Origin: FW021-bin31 sp964422465 | GTDB taxonomy: Bacteria; Bacteroidota; Bacteroidia; Chitinophagales; Chitinophagaceae | Reading direction: 5' to 3' | Assembly (NCBI GenBank): GCA_964422465.1 | Contig: CAYRBD010000004.1 | Coordinates: forward strand, 1-64,000 | DNA: 64,000 nt | Shown: positions 46,174 to 55,239 of the stretch, in pieces | Layout: every line of letters begins with the position of its first letter | How positions within the stretch are numbered: the first letter of the stretch is position 1 | Program-made: the position numbers and the translations under genes | The notes under the pieces: generated by a model | The model's input: only the letters and a program-made list of their open reading frames with translations | The model's database searches: none | Told to the model about the DNA's origin: nothing

Positions 46174-46995
46174 ATGGAAGAAGGATTAAAACGAATAAAA
46201 TCCGGTCCTTTTGAAGGAGGGGCCTACCTGGATCTGGGTACGGGTTTCCCGGTCATGCTGGTGCACGGGTTTCCTGCTGATCACAACCTTTGGAAAAAGC
46301 AGGCAGCGGAGCTCAGAAAAAAATACCGGCTGCTTTTGCCCGACTTGCCGGGAACAGGCTACTCTCCCCTTATTGATCCCATCAGTATAGAAGATATGGC
46401 AGCATTCCTAAATGCTATTTGCGAACAGGAGGGCCTTAAAAAATATATTCTTATCGGCCACTCCATGGGCGGATATGCTACACTGGCTTTTGCAGAGCAG
46501 CATCCTGAAAAATTAGCCGGGTGGGGATTGTTTCATTCCTCCGCTTATCCTGATGATGAAGAAAAGAAAAAAGGAAGAAAAAGGTCTATCGCTCTGATGA
46601 GAAAATATGGACCGGAAGTTTTTTTCAGACAGATGTTGCCCAACCTGGTTGCTTCTTCTTTTCGCAACAGCCACAGGGCGACCCTAAAAGAAATGGTAAA
46701 ACAAAGAACTGAGGCCGGAACAGATACCCTGATTCCCTATTACCATGCTATGTGGGAAAGACCGGATCGTACGCAGACGTTGCGCGAAGCCCGGTCGCCC
46801 GTTCTGTTTTTCATCGGAAAAGAAGATGTTGCCGCTCCCATGGAAGATGTGCTGAAGCAGGTGAGCCTGCCACCGGTGAGCGAAGTGCATCTTTTTGAAA
46901 ATGTAGGACATTTGGGAATGATTGAGGCTCCTGACACCGCCACTCAGGTATTGCAGCAATTCATACAATTTTGTCTAAGTTATTCGGGGGAATAG
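46174..46995 (+). CDS. Alpha/beta hydrolase
   Basis: 273 residues from ATG 46174 (MEEGLKRIKSGPFEGG); an in-frame GTG 15 bp upstream is less likely. Nucleophile elbow GHSMGGYA (Ser at about 99), acid in FFIGKEDVAAP and catalytic His in ENVGHLGMIEAP make a complete triad; oxyanion region MLVHGFPADHNLW. It is typical of soluble esterases or epoxide-hydrolase-like enzymes; substrate not predictable. It is followed 15 bp later by the type B sorted PKD protein. Confidence 0.9.
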   Translation: MEEGLKRIKSGPFEGGAYLDLGTGFPVMLVHGFPADHNLWKKQAAELRKKYRLLLPDLPGTGYSPLIDPISIEDMAAFLNAICEQEGLKKYILIGHSMGGYATLAFAEQHPEKLAGWGLFHSSAYPDDEEKKKGRKRSIALMRKYGPEVFFRQMLPNLVASSFRNSHRATLKEMVKQRTEAGTDTLIPYYHAMWERPDRTQTLREARSPVLFFIGKEDVAAPMEDVLKQVSLPPVSEVHLFENVGHLGMIEAPDTATQVLQQFIQFCLSYSGE

Positions 46996-47010
46996 CATAA
47001 ATTGCCTCTT

Positions 47011-49605
47011 GTGAAAAGGTATGTAGGCGTCATAGTGTTTCTGTTACTTTCTTCGTCAGTTGCTGCCCACCATATTATTGGCGGAGAGATGTATTATACT
47101 TTTGTAAAGAAGACAGGCAATAGTTACCAATATGAGATTACCTTAAAGCTATATCGCGGATGTGAACCACAGGACCAGGATCATTCCCTCTTAGATCCCT
47201 TCGTTACCTTTAGTATCTTTAATAATGATGATCATTCCTTTGTGGACAGCGTACTCAATATTCCTTTAGACGGCCCCCATGAAATCAGAAAACAGCGCGA
47301 TAATCCCTGTATTATAAATTCCCCGGAAATATGTTATCAGGTAGGGTATTACCGGGCGACCCTGTCTCTTCCTGTAAACAAACAAGGCTATACCATCGCT
47401 TACCAGAGATGCTGCAGAAATGACCTTTTGATGAATGCCAACACTACCGGTTTTGTGGGCGCCACTTATTTTACCAAAATACCCGGAAGTGAAAGTGGAA
47501 TTCCTGGCGACAGTGGCCCCCGGCATGAAAAAGAAGAAGCCATTTTATTATGCAGTAAAGGAAATGTGAATTATACTTTTAGCGCGACTGATCCGGATGG
47601 AGATGAATTGAGGTACTCTTTTGCCCCGGGTTATGTAGGAGGGGATGCGATCCGGCTTGCTCCTGTTCCTACTTCTCCTCCGCCTTTTCCACACTTCACG
47701 TATAAAAATGGATTTACCGGCTACACTCCTTTAGGGGAAGGCGTTACAATAGATTCTCTCACCGGAAATATCCGTGGCCGGACCAATTTGACACCCGGTG
47801 TTTATGATATAACCATCAAGATTCGTTCTTACAGAGAGGGTAAATTGATTGCTACGAATTACAGAGATTTCCAGTTTGATATTCATGATTGTCACAGGCT
47901 GGCTTTAGCCGATATTCCACCGTTATACAACGAATGTAAAAGCAATACTTTCCATTTTACCAACAACAGCACCCCGGGCAAGCCCTATTTTTGGGATTTT
48001 GGAGATGGCACCACCTCTACCGAAAATGAGCCCACCCATACTTTTCAAAAGCCGGGAACCTATCACGTATGGATAAAAGTAGATCCTTCCTCTCCTTGTG
48101 GCGACAGCATGCAATCCATCGTAAAAGTTTTCCCCGGGCTGGAAAGTTCGTTTAAAAAAGAAGGTAGCTGTATTCAGTTCCCGGTACAATTTACCGACCA
48201 AAGCAACACCCCTTACGGAAATATCGTTTCCCGTTACTGGGATTTTGGAGACCCTTCACTGAATTCAGATACTTCTGATGAGAAAAACCCCTCCTACCAA
48301 TACACTGCAGAAGGAACTTTTCCTGTCACCTTAAAAATTATCACAGATTCCGGTTGTGTGCAGACGGATACACAATCCTTTCGTTTTTATGATAAACCGC
48401 CGTTAACAGTAACAGCAGATACCATCTTCTGTTATAAAGATCCTTTTCATCTCAAGGCAGAAAGCAGCTTGACAGGAGACTTTAAATGGGGGCCGGATTA
48501 TCGGATAAACGACCAGAGCATTCCTGATCCCATTGTAAGACCCCTCCGCGATACAACCTATAAAGTGGTATTTACGGATGATCAGGGATGTGTGAAAACC
48601 GATTCGGTCCATCTCCGGATAAAGACGAAATTACTGGTAAATGCAGGGGAGGATACCACAGTTTGTAAAGGGGATCCTGTCTTGCTGCATGCCATCAGTG
48701 ACGAAAATTATGCTTTTGCCTGGTTCAACGCCTATAATGATACGGTAGCTAGCGGTCGGGATGCGGCTCCTCTTGCTTCACAAGATCAAACCTACAGAGT
48801 GTTGGCAACATTAGGGAGCTGTAGTGCAGAAGATGAAATGGTTGCAAAGACTGTTCCTTACCCTCAGCCCATCATTCATCCGGGAGATACGGCTATTTGT
48901 TATGGCGATACCATTTTACTGGTCGCGAACGGAGGGGCTTTTTACAGATGGACACCTCCCGAAGGACTCAGCAATACTTCCGGAAGTGCTGTATTTGCTG
49001 CTCCTCAATCCACCACTACCTATACGCTTACGGTTACAGACACCCTGGGCTGTCCGAAACCGGTAGATACGGCTATGAAATTAAGCGTTGTCCCTCCGGT
49101 TCCTGCATTTGCGGGTAATGACACCATCATTACCACAGGGCAGGTTTTTCAACTGCACGCGAGTGGAGGAGATCGTTATAAATGGACGCCCTCCGAAGGG
49201 CTGAGTGATCCCGATATACCTGATCCCGTAGTAAATAGTACTAAAGATATAGTTTACAAGCTTACGGCTATGACTGAACCCGAGGGGTGTACTGGTTATG
49301 ACTCTATTTCCATACGGTATATAAAAGGCCCGGAGATATATGTACCCACTGCATTTACGCCAAATGGGGATGGTCAAAATGATATTTTCCGGCCTATCCC
49401 GGTGGGGGTCGTGCAAATAGAATACTTCAGAGTTTATGACCGGTGGGGAGAACTGGTTTATAAAACGAATGCCTATATGAAAGGCTGGGACGGCACTTTT
49501 AAGGGGCGTCCGGCCAATGCAGGCGCTTACGTGTGGATGATTAAAGCCAAAGATTTTAGAGGGCATTCCATCATAAAAAAAGGGACGGTTCTGCTGATTA
49601 GGTAA
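47011..49605 (+). CDS. PKD-domain surface protein with T9SS type B (gliding-associated) C-terminal domain
   Basis: 864 residues from GTG 47011 (VKRYVGVIVFLLLSSSVAAHH), chosen because it gives a regular signal peptide; a TTG at 47002 is the alternative, and no ATG is available. Two PKD domains are marked by YFWDFGDGTTSTENEPTHTF and SRYWDFGDPSLN with ASxGxY/GTFPVTLK ends, then Ig-like/adhesion repeats (TRICH: YRWTPPEGLSNTSG and YKWTPSEGLSDPD are internal duplicates). The C-terminus, IYVPTAFTPNGDGQNDIF...WDGTFKGRPANAGAYVW, is the CHU_C/gliding motility-associated type B sorting domain. It is expected to be exported through SprA and displayed on the surface. Confidence 0.92.
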   Translation: MKRYVGVIVFLLLSSSVAAHHIIGGEMYYTFVKKTGNSYQYEITLKLYRGCEPQDQDHSLLDPFVTFSIFNNDDHSFVDSVLNIPLDGPHEIRKQRDNPCIINSPEICYQVGYYRATLSLPVNKQGYTIAYQRCCRNDLLMNANTTGFVGATYFTKIPGSESGIPGDSGPRHEKEEAILLCSKGNVNYTFSATDPDGDELRYSFAPGYVGGDAIRLAPVPTSPPPFPHFTYKNGFTGYTPLGEGVTIDSLTGNIRGRTNLTPGVYDITIKIRSYREGKLIATNYRDFQFDIHDCHRLALADIPPLYNECKSNTFHFTNNSTPGKPYFWDFGDGTTSTENEPTHTFQKPGTYHVWIKVDPSSPCGDSMQSIVKVFPGLESSFKKEGSCIQFPVQFTDQSNTPYGNIVSRYWDFGDPSLNSDTSDEKNPSYQYTAEGTFPVTLKIITDSGCVQTDTQSFRFYDKPPLTVTADTIFCYKDPFHLKAESSLTGDFKWGPDYRINDQSIPDPIVRPLRDTTYKVVFTDDQGCVKTDSVHLRIKTKLLVNAGEDTTVCKGDPVLLHAISDENYAFAWFNAYNDTVASGRDAAPLASQDQTYRVLATLGSCSAEDEMVAKTVPYPQPIIHPGDTAICYGDTILLVANGGAFYRWTPPEGLSNTSGSAVFAAPQSTTTYTLTVTDTLGCPKPVDTAMKLSVVPPVPAFAGNDTIITTGQVFQLHASGGDRYKWTPSEGLSDPDIPDPVVNSTKDIVYKLTAMTEPEGCTGYDSISIRYIKGPEIYVPTAFTPNGDGQNDIFRPIPVGVVQIEYFRVYDRWGELVYKTNAYMKGWDGTFKGRPANAGAYVWMIKAKDFRGHSIIKKGTVLLIR

Positions 49606-49638
49606 GAGTATTTTCTAAACAGGGCCGTTATTTTCGTT

Positions 49639-49646
49639 TACCTTTG
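49639..49646 (+). promoter_or_regulatory. Putative -7 element of the nitroreductase gene
   Basis: TACCTTTG matches TAnnTTTG 18 nt before ATG 49665. No -33 TTTG at the expected distance. Confidence 0.45.
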
Positions 49647-49664
49647 TACTTCAGGAAGATCGAT

Positions 49665-50252
49665 ATGAATACGTTTGAAAATTTAGAAAAGCTCATTCGT
49701 TCCAGGCGGACGGTAAAGGCAAAAGCCATGAATGGAGAAGAAATACCCCACGAGCAGGTGAAAAAACTCCTACAATTGGCAGACTGGGCGCCCAATCATG
49801 GCAAGACAGAACCCTGGCGTTTCATAGTCTATACCGGGAAGGCGCTCGAAAGTTTTGGTAAAGCACATGCTGGTCTTTACTGGGCCCATACCCCGGAGCC
49901 GAAACGAAAAAAGGCAAAACAGGAGAAACTGATCCAGTCTGCACAACGGGCATCCCATCTTATCATCGTGGTGATGAAGAGAACAGAAAATACGCGTATC
50001 CCTGTGCTGGAAGAAATAGCCGCTGTCTCTGCTGCTGTTCAAAATATTTTGCTGGGAGCAACTGCTTTGAATATTGCTTCCTTCTGGAGTACGGGAGGCA
50101 TGAGTCACCATCCCGCGCTAAAAGAATTTCTGAAATTGAAGGAGGAGAATATTATTATGGGAATGGTGTATCTTGGCTATACAAATCAGAGAACAAAGGA
50201 AGGAAAACGAACTATTTCACTGGAAGAAAAGACAACTTGGGTGGATAACTAA
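49665..50252 (+). CDS. Nitroreductase-family flavoprotein
   Basis: 195 residues from ATG 49665 (MNTFENLEKLIRSRRTVKAK), preceded by AGGAAG; this start was preferred over an ATG 21 bp upstream that lies too close to the promoter. FMN-binding features: RSRRTVK near the N-terminus, WAPNHGKTEPWRF, and the C-terminal IIMGMVYLGY. It belongs to the small NfsB/YdjA-like group that reduces nitro compounds or quinones with NAD(P)H; a specific substrate is unknown. It precedes dtd by 16 bp in a probable operon. Confidence 0.88.
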   Translation: MNTFENLEKLIRSRRTVKAKAMNGEEIPHEQVKKLLQLADWAPNHGKTEPWRFIVYTGKALESFGKAHAGLYWAHTPEPKRKKAKQEKLIQSAQRASHLIIVVMKRTENTRIPVLEEIAAVSAAVQNILLGATALNIASFWSTGGMSHHPALKEFLKLKEENIIMGMVYLGYTNQRTKEGKRTISLEEKTTWVDN

Positions 50253-50268
50253 ATCTTTAAAAACAAAC

Positions 50269-50721
50269 ATGAGGGCAGTCATTCAAAGAGTAAATTATGC
50301 TTCAGTAAAAATCGAAGGAAAAGCAAAAGCAGAAATAGAAAAAGGGCTGTTGGTATTTTTAGGAATTGAAGACCGGGATGGGGTAGAAGACCTCAAATGG
50401 CTGAGCCGGAAAATCGTGAACCTTCGCATCTTTGATGACGAAAGTGGAATAATGAACCGATCGTTGTTGGACACCGGTGGAGAGTTGTTACTCGTCAGTC
50501 AATTTACTTTACATGCTTCTACAAAAAAGGGGAATCGTCCTTCCTATATTCGTGCGTCTAAGCCGGAAGTAGCCATTCCGATGTATGAAAAAATGATTAC
50601 CCAATTAACGACAGATCTCGGAAAAGAAATTCAAACCGGAATATTTGGCGCAGATATGAAGGTAAGCCTGTTGAATGAGGGCCCGGTAACGATTGTTATT
50701 GATACGCAGAATAGGGAGTGA
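50269..50721 (+). CDS. dtd: D-aminoacyl-tRNA deacylase
   Basis: 150 residues from ATG 50269 (MRAVIQRVNYASVKIEGK), the conserved family start. Signature motifs SQFTLHASTKKGNRPSY (containing the SQFTL active site) and the cross-subunit GPVTIVIDT (Gly-cisPro equivalent) are present. It hydrolyses D-amino acids and glycine from mischarged tRNA. The stop lies within the 55-bp segment that is repeated after the 100-N run at 50761-50860. Confidence 0.96.
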   Translation: MRAVIQRVNYASVKIEGKAKAEIEKGLLVFLGIEDRDGVEDLKWLSRKIVNLRIFDDESGIMNRSLLDTGGELLLVSQFTLHASTKKGNRPSYIRASKPEVAIPMYEKMITQLTTDLGKEIQTGIFGADMKVSLLNEGPVTIVIDTQNRE

Positions 50722-50915
50722 AATAGGAAAAAATTCCTTATATTGCATCATCTATTGCATNNNNNNNNNNNNNNNNNNNNNNNNNNNNNNNNNNNNNNNN
50801 NNNNNNNNNNNNNNNNNNNNNNNNNNNNNNNNNNNNNNNNNNNNNNNNNNNNNNNNNNNNGCAGAATAGGGAGTGAAATAGGAAAAAATTCCTTATATTG
50901 CATCATCTATTGCAT
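50706..50915. other. False assembly gap: 100 N between two identical 55-bp copies
   Basis: Bases 50706-50760 and 50861-50915 are identical and directly border the N run. Merging would place the HhH gene about 70 bp after the dtd stop. Same 55-base signature as at 30221-30430. Confidence 0.93.
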
Positions 50916-50945
50916 GTTATCACCTAAAAATCCCAAATTCTCACA

Positions 50946-51869
50946 ATGTGGAAAAAATTTGTACGGGATTATCTTTCATTTACACGCAACCAGCGAAAGG
51001 GGCTTTTTATATTGGGCGGGCTCTTCCTCTTGTGCAAAACCGTTCCTCTTCTTTTCCCTTTTTTTACAACAAGTGAAGAAAAGGATTCTACAGATTTTGA
51101 TAGCGCAGTAACCGATTTCCTGGCCCGTCAGAAAGCCCTGTCAACGGAAGCGGATTCCGCCCTTCAGGAACCGATACAGCTGTTCTATTTTGACCCGAAT
51201 ACCCTGTCTCCGGAAGATTGGAAAAAATTGGGAATAGCCTCCCGTACTGCCACCACCATTCAGCATTACCTGGAGGCTGGTGGCCGATTTTACAAGAAAG
51301 AAGATTTGAAAAAAATCTACGGATTATCAAAAAAGGAATATAAGAGACTGGCGCCCTATATCCGGATCAGACCTCCTGAAAAGCCTACGCCCGTTGCTGC
51401 TGCAGAAAGTCCCTCTTCTGCGGGAACTTCTATTCTCAATGTCCCGGCTTCGGAACCGGCCAAAGAGCCCCTGCAAATAGACATTAATAAAGCAGACAGC
51501 GCCAGGTGGAGGGAACTTTATGGGATAGGTCCGGTGCTTTCTGCACGCATCATTAAATTTAGAAAGGCCCTGGGCGGTTTTTATACAATAGAACAGATCA
51601 GGGAGGTTTACGGCCTGCCGGACAGCACTTTCAGGTCCATCAGAAAACAATTAAATCTTTCGACCGTTTCTTTAAGAAAACTCAATATCAACCGGGCTTC
51701 GGTAGATAAATTAAAATCACATCCATACATCAGTTTTCGCCTGGCGGCGGCTATAAAGGCTTTCAGGGAAATGCACGGTCCTTTTGACTCTCTGCCCCAA
51801 TTAAAGAACCTCCAATTGGTGGATGATGAAATTTACCGTAAACTTGCGCCTTATCTTATTGTTAAATAG
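50946..51869 (+). CDS. Membrane-anchored helix-hairpin-helix protein (ComEA-like)
   Basis: 307 residues. A basic cytoplasmic N-terminus and one membrane helix (GLFILGGLFLLCKTVPLLFPFF, about 19-40) precede three helix-hairpin-helix segments: about 85-140 (LFYFDPNTLSPEDWKKLG...IYGLSKKEYKRLAPYI), about 175-235 (IDINKADSARWRELYGIGPV) and about 245-305 (LNINRASVDKLKSHPYISFR). The NKAxxxxLxxLpGIG pattern is that of ComEA-type DNA-binding domains. Bacteroidota commonly encode such proteins; a role in DNA uptake is possible but no com genes are adjacent. Confidence 0.85.
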   Translation: MWKKFVRDYLSFTRNQRKGLFILGGLFLLCKTVPLLFPFFTTSEEKDSTDFDSAVTDFLARQKALSTEADSALQEPIQLFYFDPNTLSPEDWKKLGIASRTATTIQHYLEAGGRFYKKEDLKKIYGLSKKEYKRLAPYIRIRPPEKPTPVAAAESPSSAGTSILNVPASEPAKEPLQIDINKADSARWRELYGIGPVLSARIIKFRKALGGFYTIEQIREVYGLPDSTFRSIRKQLNLSTVSLRKLNINRASVDKLKSHPYISFRLAAAIKAFREMHGPFDSLPQLKNLQLVDDEIYRKLAPYLIVK

Positions 51870-51874
51870 CAAAA

Positions 51875-53017
51875 ATGAACTTTCAAATAGACGAAACACA
51901 ACAACAAATAACCCAAATGATTCAGGATTTTGGGAAACAAAAACTGGCCCCGAATCTCATGGAATGGGACGAAAAACAGATTTTCCCCATTGCTGTTTTT
52001 AAAGAATTGGGACAGCTCGGGCTCATGGGAGTTCTGGTGCCAGAAGCCTATGGCGGGGCGGGTATGAGTTATCCGGACTATGTAACGGTAGTCAGTGAAA
52101 TATCTTCCTTCTGTGGTGCCATCGGATTGAGCGTGGCTGCGCACAACTCGCTCTGCATGGGGCATATCCTGCAATTTGGAAATGAAGAACAAAAGAAAAA
52201 ATGTCTACCCAAACTGGCCTCCGCAGAATGGATCGGGGCCTGGGGATTAACCGAGCCGGGGACGGGGTCGGACGCAGGTAACATGAAGTGCACCGCCGTC
52301 AGGAAAGGAAATAACTGGGTATTAAATGGCACCAAATGCTGGATCACTCACGGCATATCGGGAGATATAGCCGTGGTTATAGCCCGTACAGGAAAACCCG
52401 GAGACAGCCACGGCATGAGCGCCTTCATTGTGGAAAGAGGAACGCCGGGGTTCAGGGGCGGCAAAAAAGAAAACAAACTGGGCATGCGTGCCAGTGAAAC
52501 GGCAGAGATGATATTTGACAATTGCATCCTGCCCGAAGAAAATCTCATTGGTAAAGAAGGAGAGGGTTTTGTGCAGGCGTTGAAAGTGCTGGATGGTGGA
52601 AGAATATCCATTGCCTCATTGGGGTTGGGGATTGCTAAAGGCGCTTATAAAGCTTCGCTGAAATATGCAAAAGAAAGAGAACAGTTCGGAAAGCCCATTG
52701 CCCATTTTCAGGGGATTGCTTTTAAACTGGCAGACATGGCTACGGAGATCGAAGCAGCAGAGCAGTTGATTTTTAAGGCAGCAGTTTTAAAAGAAGAAGG
52801 AAAAACGGTGACTAAAGAATCTGCAATGGCAAAATATTATGCCTCTGAAGTGTCGGTAAAAGTAGCCACGGATGCCGTCCAAATTTATGGTGGCTATGGC
52901 TATACCAAAGATTTTCCGGTAGAAAAATACTATCGTGATGCCAAACTCTGTACGATAGGAGAAGGAACTTCCGAAATACAGAAGATGGTCATTGCCAGAA
53001 CACTGCTAAAAGAATAG
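51875..53017 (+). CDS. Acyl-CoA dehydrogenase
   Basis: 380 residues, the standard length of short/medium-chain enzymes. FAD-binding features GAWGLTEPGTGSDAGNMKC and WITHG; catalytic Glu at about 363 in CTIGEGTSEIQ, the position used by butyryl/short-chain acyl-CoA dehydrogenases; QIYGGYGYTKDFP. It performs the first step of beta-oxidation, passing electrons to ETF. The gene starts 5 bp after the HhH gene stop and converges on a small membrane-protein frame. Confidence 0.94.
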   Translation: MNFQIDETQQQITQMIQDFGKQKLAPNLMEWDEKQIFPIAVFKELGQLGLMGVLVPEAYGGAGMSYPDYVTVVSEISSFCGAIGLSVAAHNSLCMGHILQFGNEEQKKKCLPKLASAEWIGAWGLTEPGTGSDAGNMKCTAVRKGNNWVLNGTKCWITHGISGDIAVVIARTGKPGDSHGMSAFIVERGTPGFRGGKKENKLGMRASETAEMIFDNCILPEENLIGKEGEGFVQALKVLDGGRISIASLGLGIAKGAYKASLKYAKEREQFGKPIAHFQGIAFKLADMATEIEAAEQLIFKAAVLKEEGKTVTKESAMAKYYASEVSVKVATDAVQIYGGYGYTKDFPVEKYYRDAKLCTIGEGTSEIQKMVIARTLLKE

Positions 53018-53025
53018 CGTTCTCT

Positions 53026-53181
53026 TTATTGAAATTCGTGCTGTTCAGTAATATTTTTGAAAAAGACATATTTAGACAGCAGAAACGTTATCAATATCAA
53101 CAGTCCTATGATGCCTAAAGCCAAAAATAAATTTGGCCAAATCTGAGTAACCTGTCCGTGTGTCATGCCATTTGGATACAT
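53026..53181 (-). CDS. Small single-pass membrane protein (51 residues), unknown
   Basis: From ATG 53181 (MYPNGMTHGQVTQIW) the frame gives 51 residues with one strong membrane helix (LFLALGIIGLLILITFLLSKYVFF). An ATG at 53241 is possible but would overlap the recR promoter. It sits between the convergent acyl-CoA dehydrogenase and the divergent recR. No family recognised. The hydrophobic composition and clean start give moderate support. Confidence 0.45.
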   Translation of the reverse strand: MYPNGMTHGQVTQIWPNLFLALGIIGLLILITFLLSKYVFFKNITEQHEFQ

Positions 53182-53242
53182 GGTAAAATATTTTTTCAGT
53201 AGTAATAGCACAAAAGTAAGAAAGAAATTGCAATAATTCACC

Positions 53243-53250
53243 CTACCTTT
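53243..53250 (+). promoter_or_regulatory. -7 element directly before recR (possible leaderless transcript)
   Basis: TACCTTTG matches TAnnTTTG and ends 5 nt before the recR ATG at 53256, which places the expected transcription start at or within 1-2 nt of the start codon. Confidence 0.5.
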
Positions 53251-53255
53251 GTAAT

Positions 53256-53867
53256 ATGGTATTTTCTTCTGTTCTCATTGAGGACGCTGTAAATGAATTG
53301 GCTACTCTGCCGGGTATCGGAAAAAAGACAGCCCTCCGCCTGGTGCTTCACCTGCTGCGGCAGGAAGAAAGTTCAGTTCAGCGGTTTAGTGAGACCCTTT
53401 TTAAGATGCGGAAAGAAATCCGTTTTTGTGTGCGTTGTGGTAATGTATCCGATGGAGAGATATGCAGCATCTGTAAGAATACAGCGCGGAAACAGGAAAC
53501 CATCTGTGTGGTAGAAAGCATCCGCGATGTGATGGCTATTGAAAATACCCAGCAGTACAATGGGGTTTATCATGTTTTGGGGGGCGTTATTTCTCCCCTG
53601 GATGGCGTGGGGCCGGAAGAGCTAAACATTGACACCCTGGTGGAGCGGGTACGGTCGGGGACAGTTTCTGAAATCATCATGGCCATCAGCCCCACTATTG
53701 AAGGAGATACCACTATTTTTTATTTATCAAAAAAGATAAAAGACTTTCCGGTAAAAATCACGACTATCGCCCGTGGCATAGCCTTTGGCGGGGAATTGGA
53801 ATATGCCGATGAAATGACTCTGGCGCGATCTCTGACCAACCGATTGCCGCTAAGCCAATATACCTAA
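53256..53867 (+). CDS. recR: Recombination protein RecR
   Basis: 203 residues, full length. N-terminal helix-hairpin-helix (LATLPGIGKKTALRLVLHLL), the four-Cys zinc finger CVRCGNVSDGEICSIC, the Toprim domain (CVVESIRDVMAIENT, VYHVLGG, AISPTIEGDTTIFYL) and a C-terminal ARGIAFGGELEYADEMTL. RecR loads RecA with RecO (and RecF) at gaps. The start codon lies just 5 nt downstream of a TAnnTTTG element. The stop is 3 bp from the convergent hisS stop. Confidence 0.97.
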   Translation: MVFSSVLIEDAVNELATLPGIGKKTALRLVLHLLRQEESSVQRFSETLFKMRKEIRFCVRCGNVSDGEICSICKNTARKQETICVVESIRDVMAIENTQQYNGVYHVLGGVISPLDGVGPEELNIDTLVERVRSGTVSEIIMAISPTIEGDTTIFYLSKKIKDFPVKITTIARGIAFGGELEYADEMTLARSLTNRLPLSQYT

Positions 53868-53870
53868 ACC

Positions 53871-55226
53871 TTAAAGCGTTGTTATAAATTCCAAAAATTG
53901 ATCCACGGGAATTTGTTCCTGTTTTCCGCTTTCCATATTTTTTATACTAACTGTATCAGAGTTCAGTTCAGTTTCTCCAATGATTACGATAAAAGGAATA
54001 TTCCTCTTATTGGCATACTTTATCTGCTTGTCAAATTTTACAGGATCGGGGTAAATCTCTGTGGCAACACCCTTTTCCCTTAATCTTGCCATCAGCCGGA
54101 AGGTCAGTGGTAAGGCTGTAGCCTCCAGCTGGAGGAACAGTACCTTTGTGGAGGCGGTGATCATTTTCGGAAACAGATTCAATTGTTCCAGCACATCATA
54201 GATGCGATCGACTCCAAAAGAGATACCCACTCCCGAGATACCCGGCATTCCGAACAAACCGGTCAGGTTATCATAACGTCCACCACCGCCAATACTTCCT
54301 ATTTTCACGGATTCCGGCGCTTTTACTTCGAGGATGGTGCCCGTGTAATAATTGAGCCCGCGGGCCAGAGCAGGGCTCAATACAGGTTTTATCCTGAAAG
54401 AGTGAGGATTTTCCTGTAAAACGGTTTTCAATTCTGCAATCCCTGTTTGGGCTATTTCCGTCTCTTTTAATAATTCCTGAAGCTGTTGCAGTTTCTCAGT
54501 ATTGGTTCCTGAAATATTCAGGTATTTTTCGATAGCCGCGATCCCGGCCTCTGGTAATCCGCGTTGTGCTAATTCTTTTTTTACGCCCTCCAGTCCAATT
54601 TTGTCCAGTTTGTCTATAGCGATAGTGATATCGGTAAGTTCATCTACCCGGCCAATCATTTCTGCAAGACCGGTCAACAGCTTCCGGTTGTTGACGTGCA
54701 GGGTAATATTTTCAACTTTCAGTAGGGAAAACACGGTATCATAAATGGCCAGCAGTTCCTGCTCATTGATCAGGGAATCGCTGCCTACTATATCGGCATC
54801 ACATTGAAAAAATTCCCGGTACCGGCCTTTTTGAGGGCGGTCCGCACGCCATACGGGCTGGATCTGATATCTTCTGAAGGGAAAAGCAATTTCGTTTCGA
54901 TGCATGACTACATATCGTGCAAAAGGGATAGTGAGGTCATAGCGCAGGGCTTTTTCACTTATCCGGGCAGCGAGTGTTTTCGTATCCGTTGCCTTCGTAG
55001 CCTTGTTATAAATGTCTCCATTGTTCAAAATCCGGAACATGAGTTTATCTCCCTCTTCCCCATACTTTCCGGTGAGGGTAGAAAGTTTTTCCATGGCAGG
55101 GGTTTCCAGAGGCTGAAATCCGTATTTCTCAAAAACACCCCGAACCGTATTTAAAATATAATTTCTTCTTCTGACAACATCTGGTCCAAAATCACGTGTT
55201 CCCTTAGGAACAGAGGGTTTTATCAT
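53871..55226 (-). CDS. hisS: Histidyl-tRNA synthetase
   Basis: 451 residues, class II synthetase. Motif 1 region (GTRDFGPDVVRRRNYILNTV), motif 2 (FRRYQIQPVWRADRPQKGRYREFFQCDADI), the HisA motif ARGLNYYTGTI and motif 3 (GGGRYDNLTGLFG...SFGVDRIY), then the C-terminal anticodon-binding domain (VLFLQLEATALPLTFRLMARLREKG). It charges tRNA-His. The 14-bp gap to the upstream frr gene suggests co-transcription. Confidence 0.97.
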   Translation of the reverse strand: MIKPSVPKGTRDFGPDVVRRRNYILNTVRGVFEKYGFQPLETPAMEKLSTLTGKYGEEGDKLMFRILNNGDIYNKATKATDTKTLAARISEKALRYDLTIPFARYVVMHRNEIAFPFRRYQIQPVWRADRPQKGRYREFFQCDADIVGSDSLINEQELLAIYDTVFSLLKVENITLHVNNRKLLTGLAEMIGRVDELTDITIAIDKLDKIGLEGVKKELAQRGLPEAGIAAIEKYLNISGTNTEKLQQLQELLKETEIAQTGIAELKTVLQENPHSFRIKPVLSPALARGLNYYTGTILEVKAPESVKIGSIGGGGRYDNLTGLFGMPGISGVGISFGVDRIYDVLEQLNLFPKMITASTKVLFLQLEATALPLTFRLMARLREKGVATEIYPDPVKFDKQIKYANKRNIPFIVIIGETELNSDTVSIKNMESGKQEQIPVDQFLEFITTL

Positions 55227-55239
55227 GCTTCACAAAAAT

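Noticed and set aside
50743..51111. 122-codon frame spanning the N run
   Set aside because: It is formed by the duplicated 55 bp and N bases and overlaps the real HhH gene in another frame.
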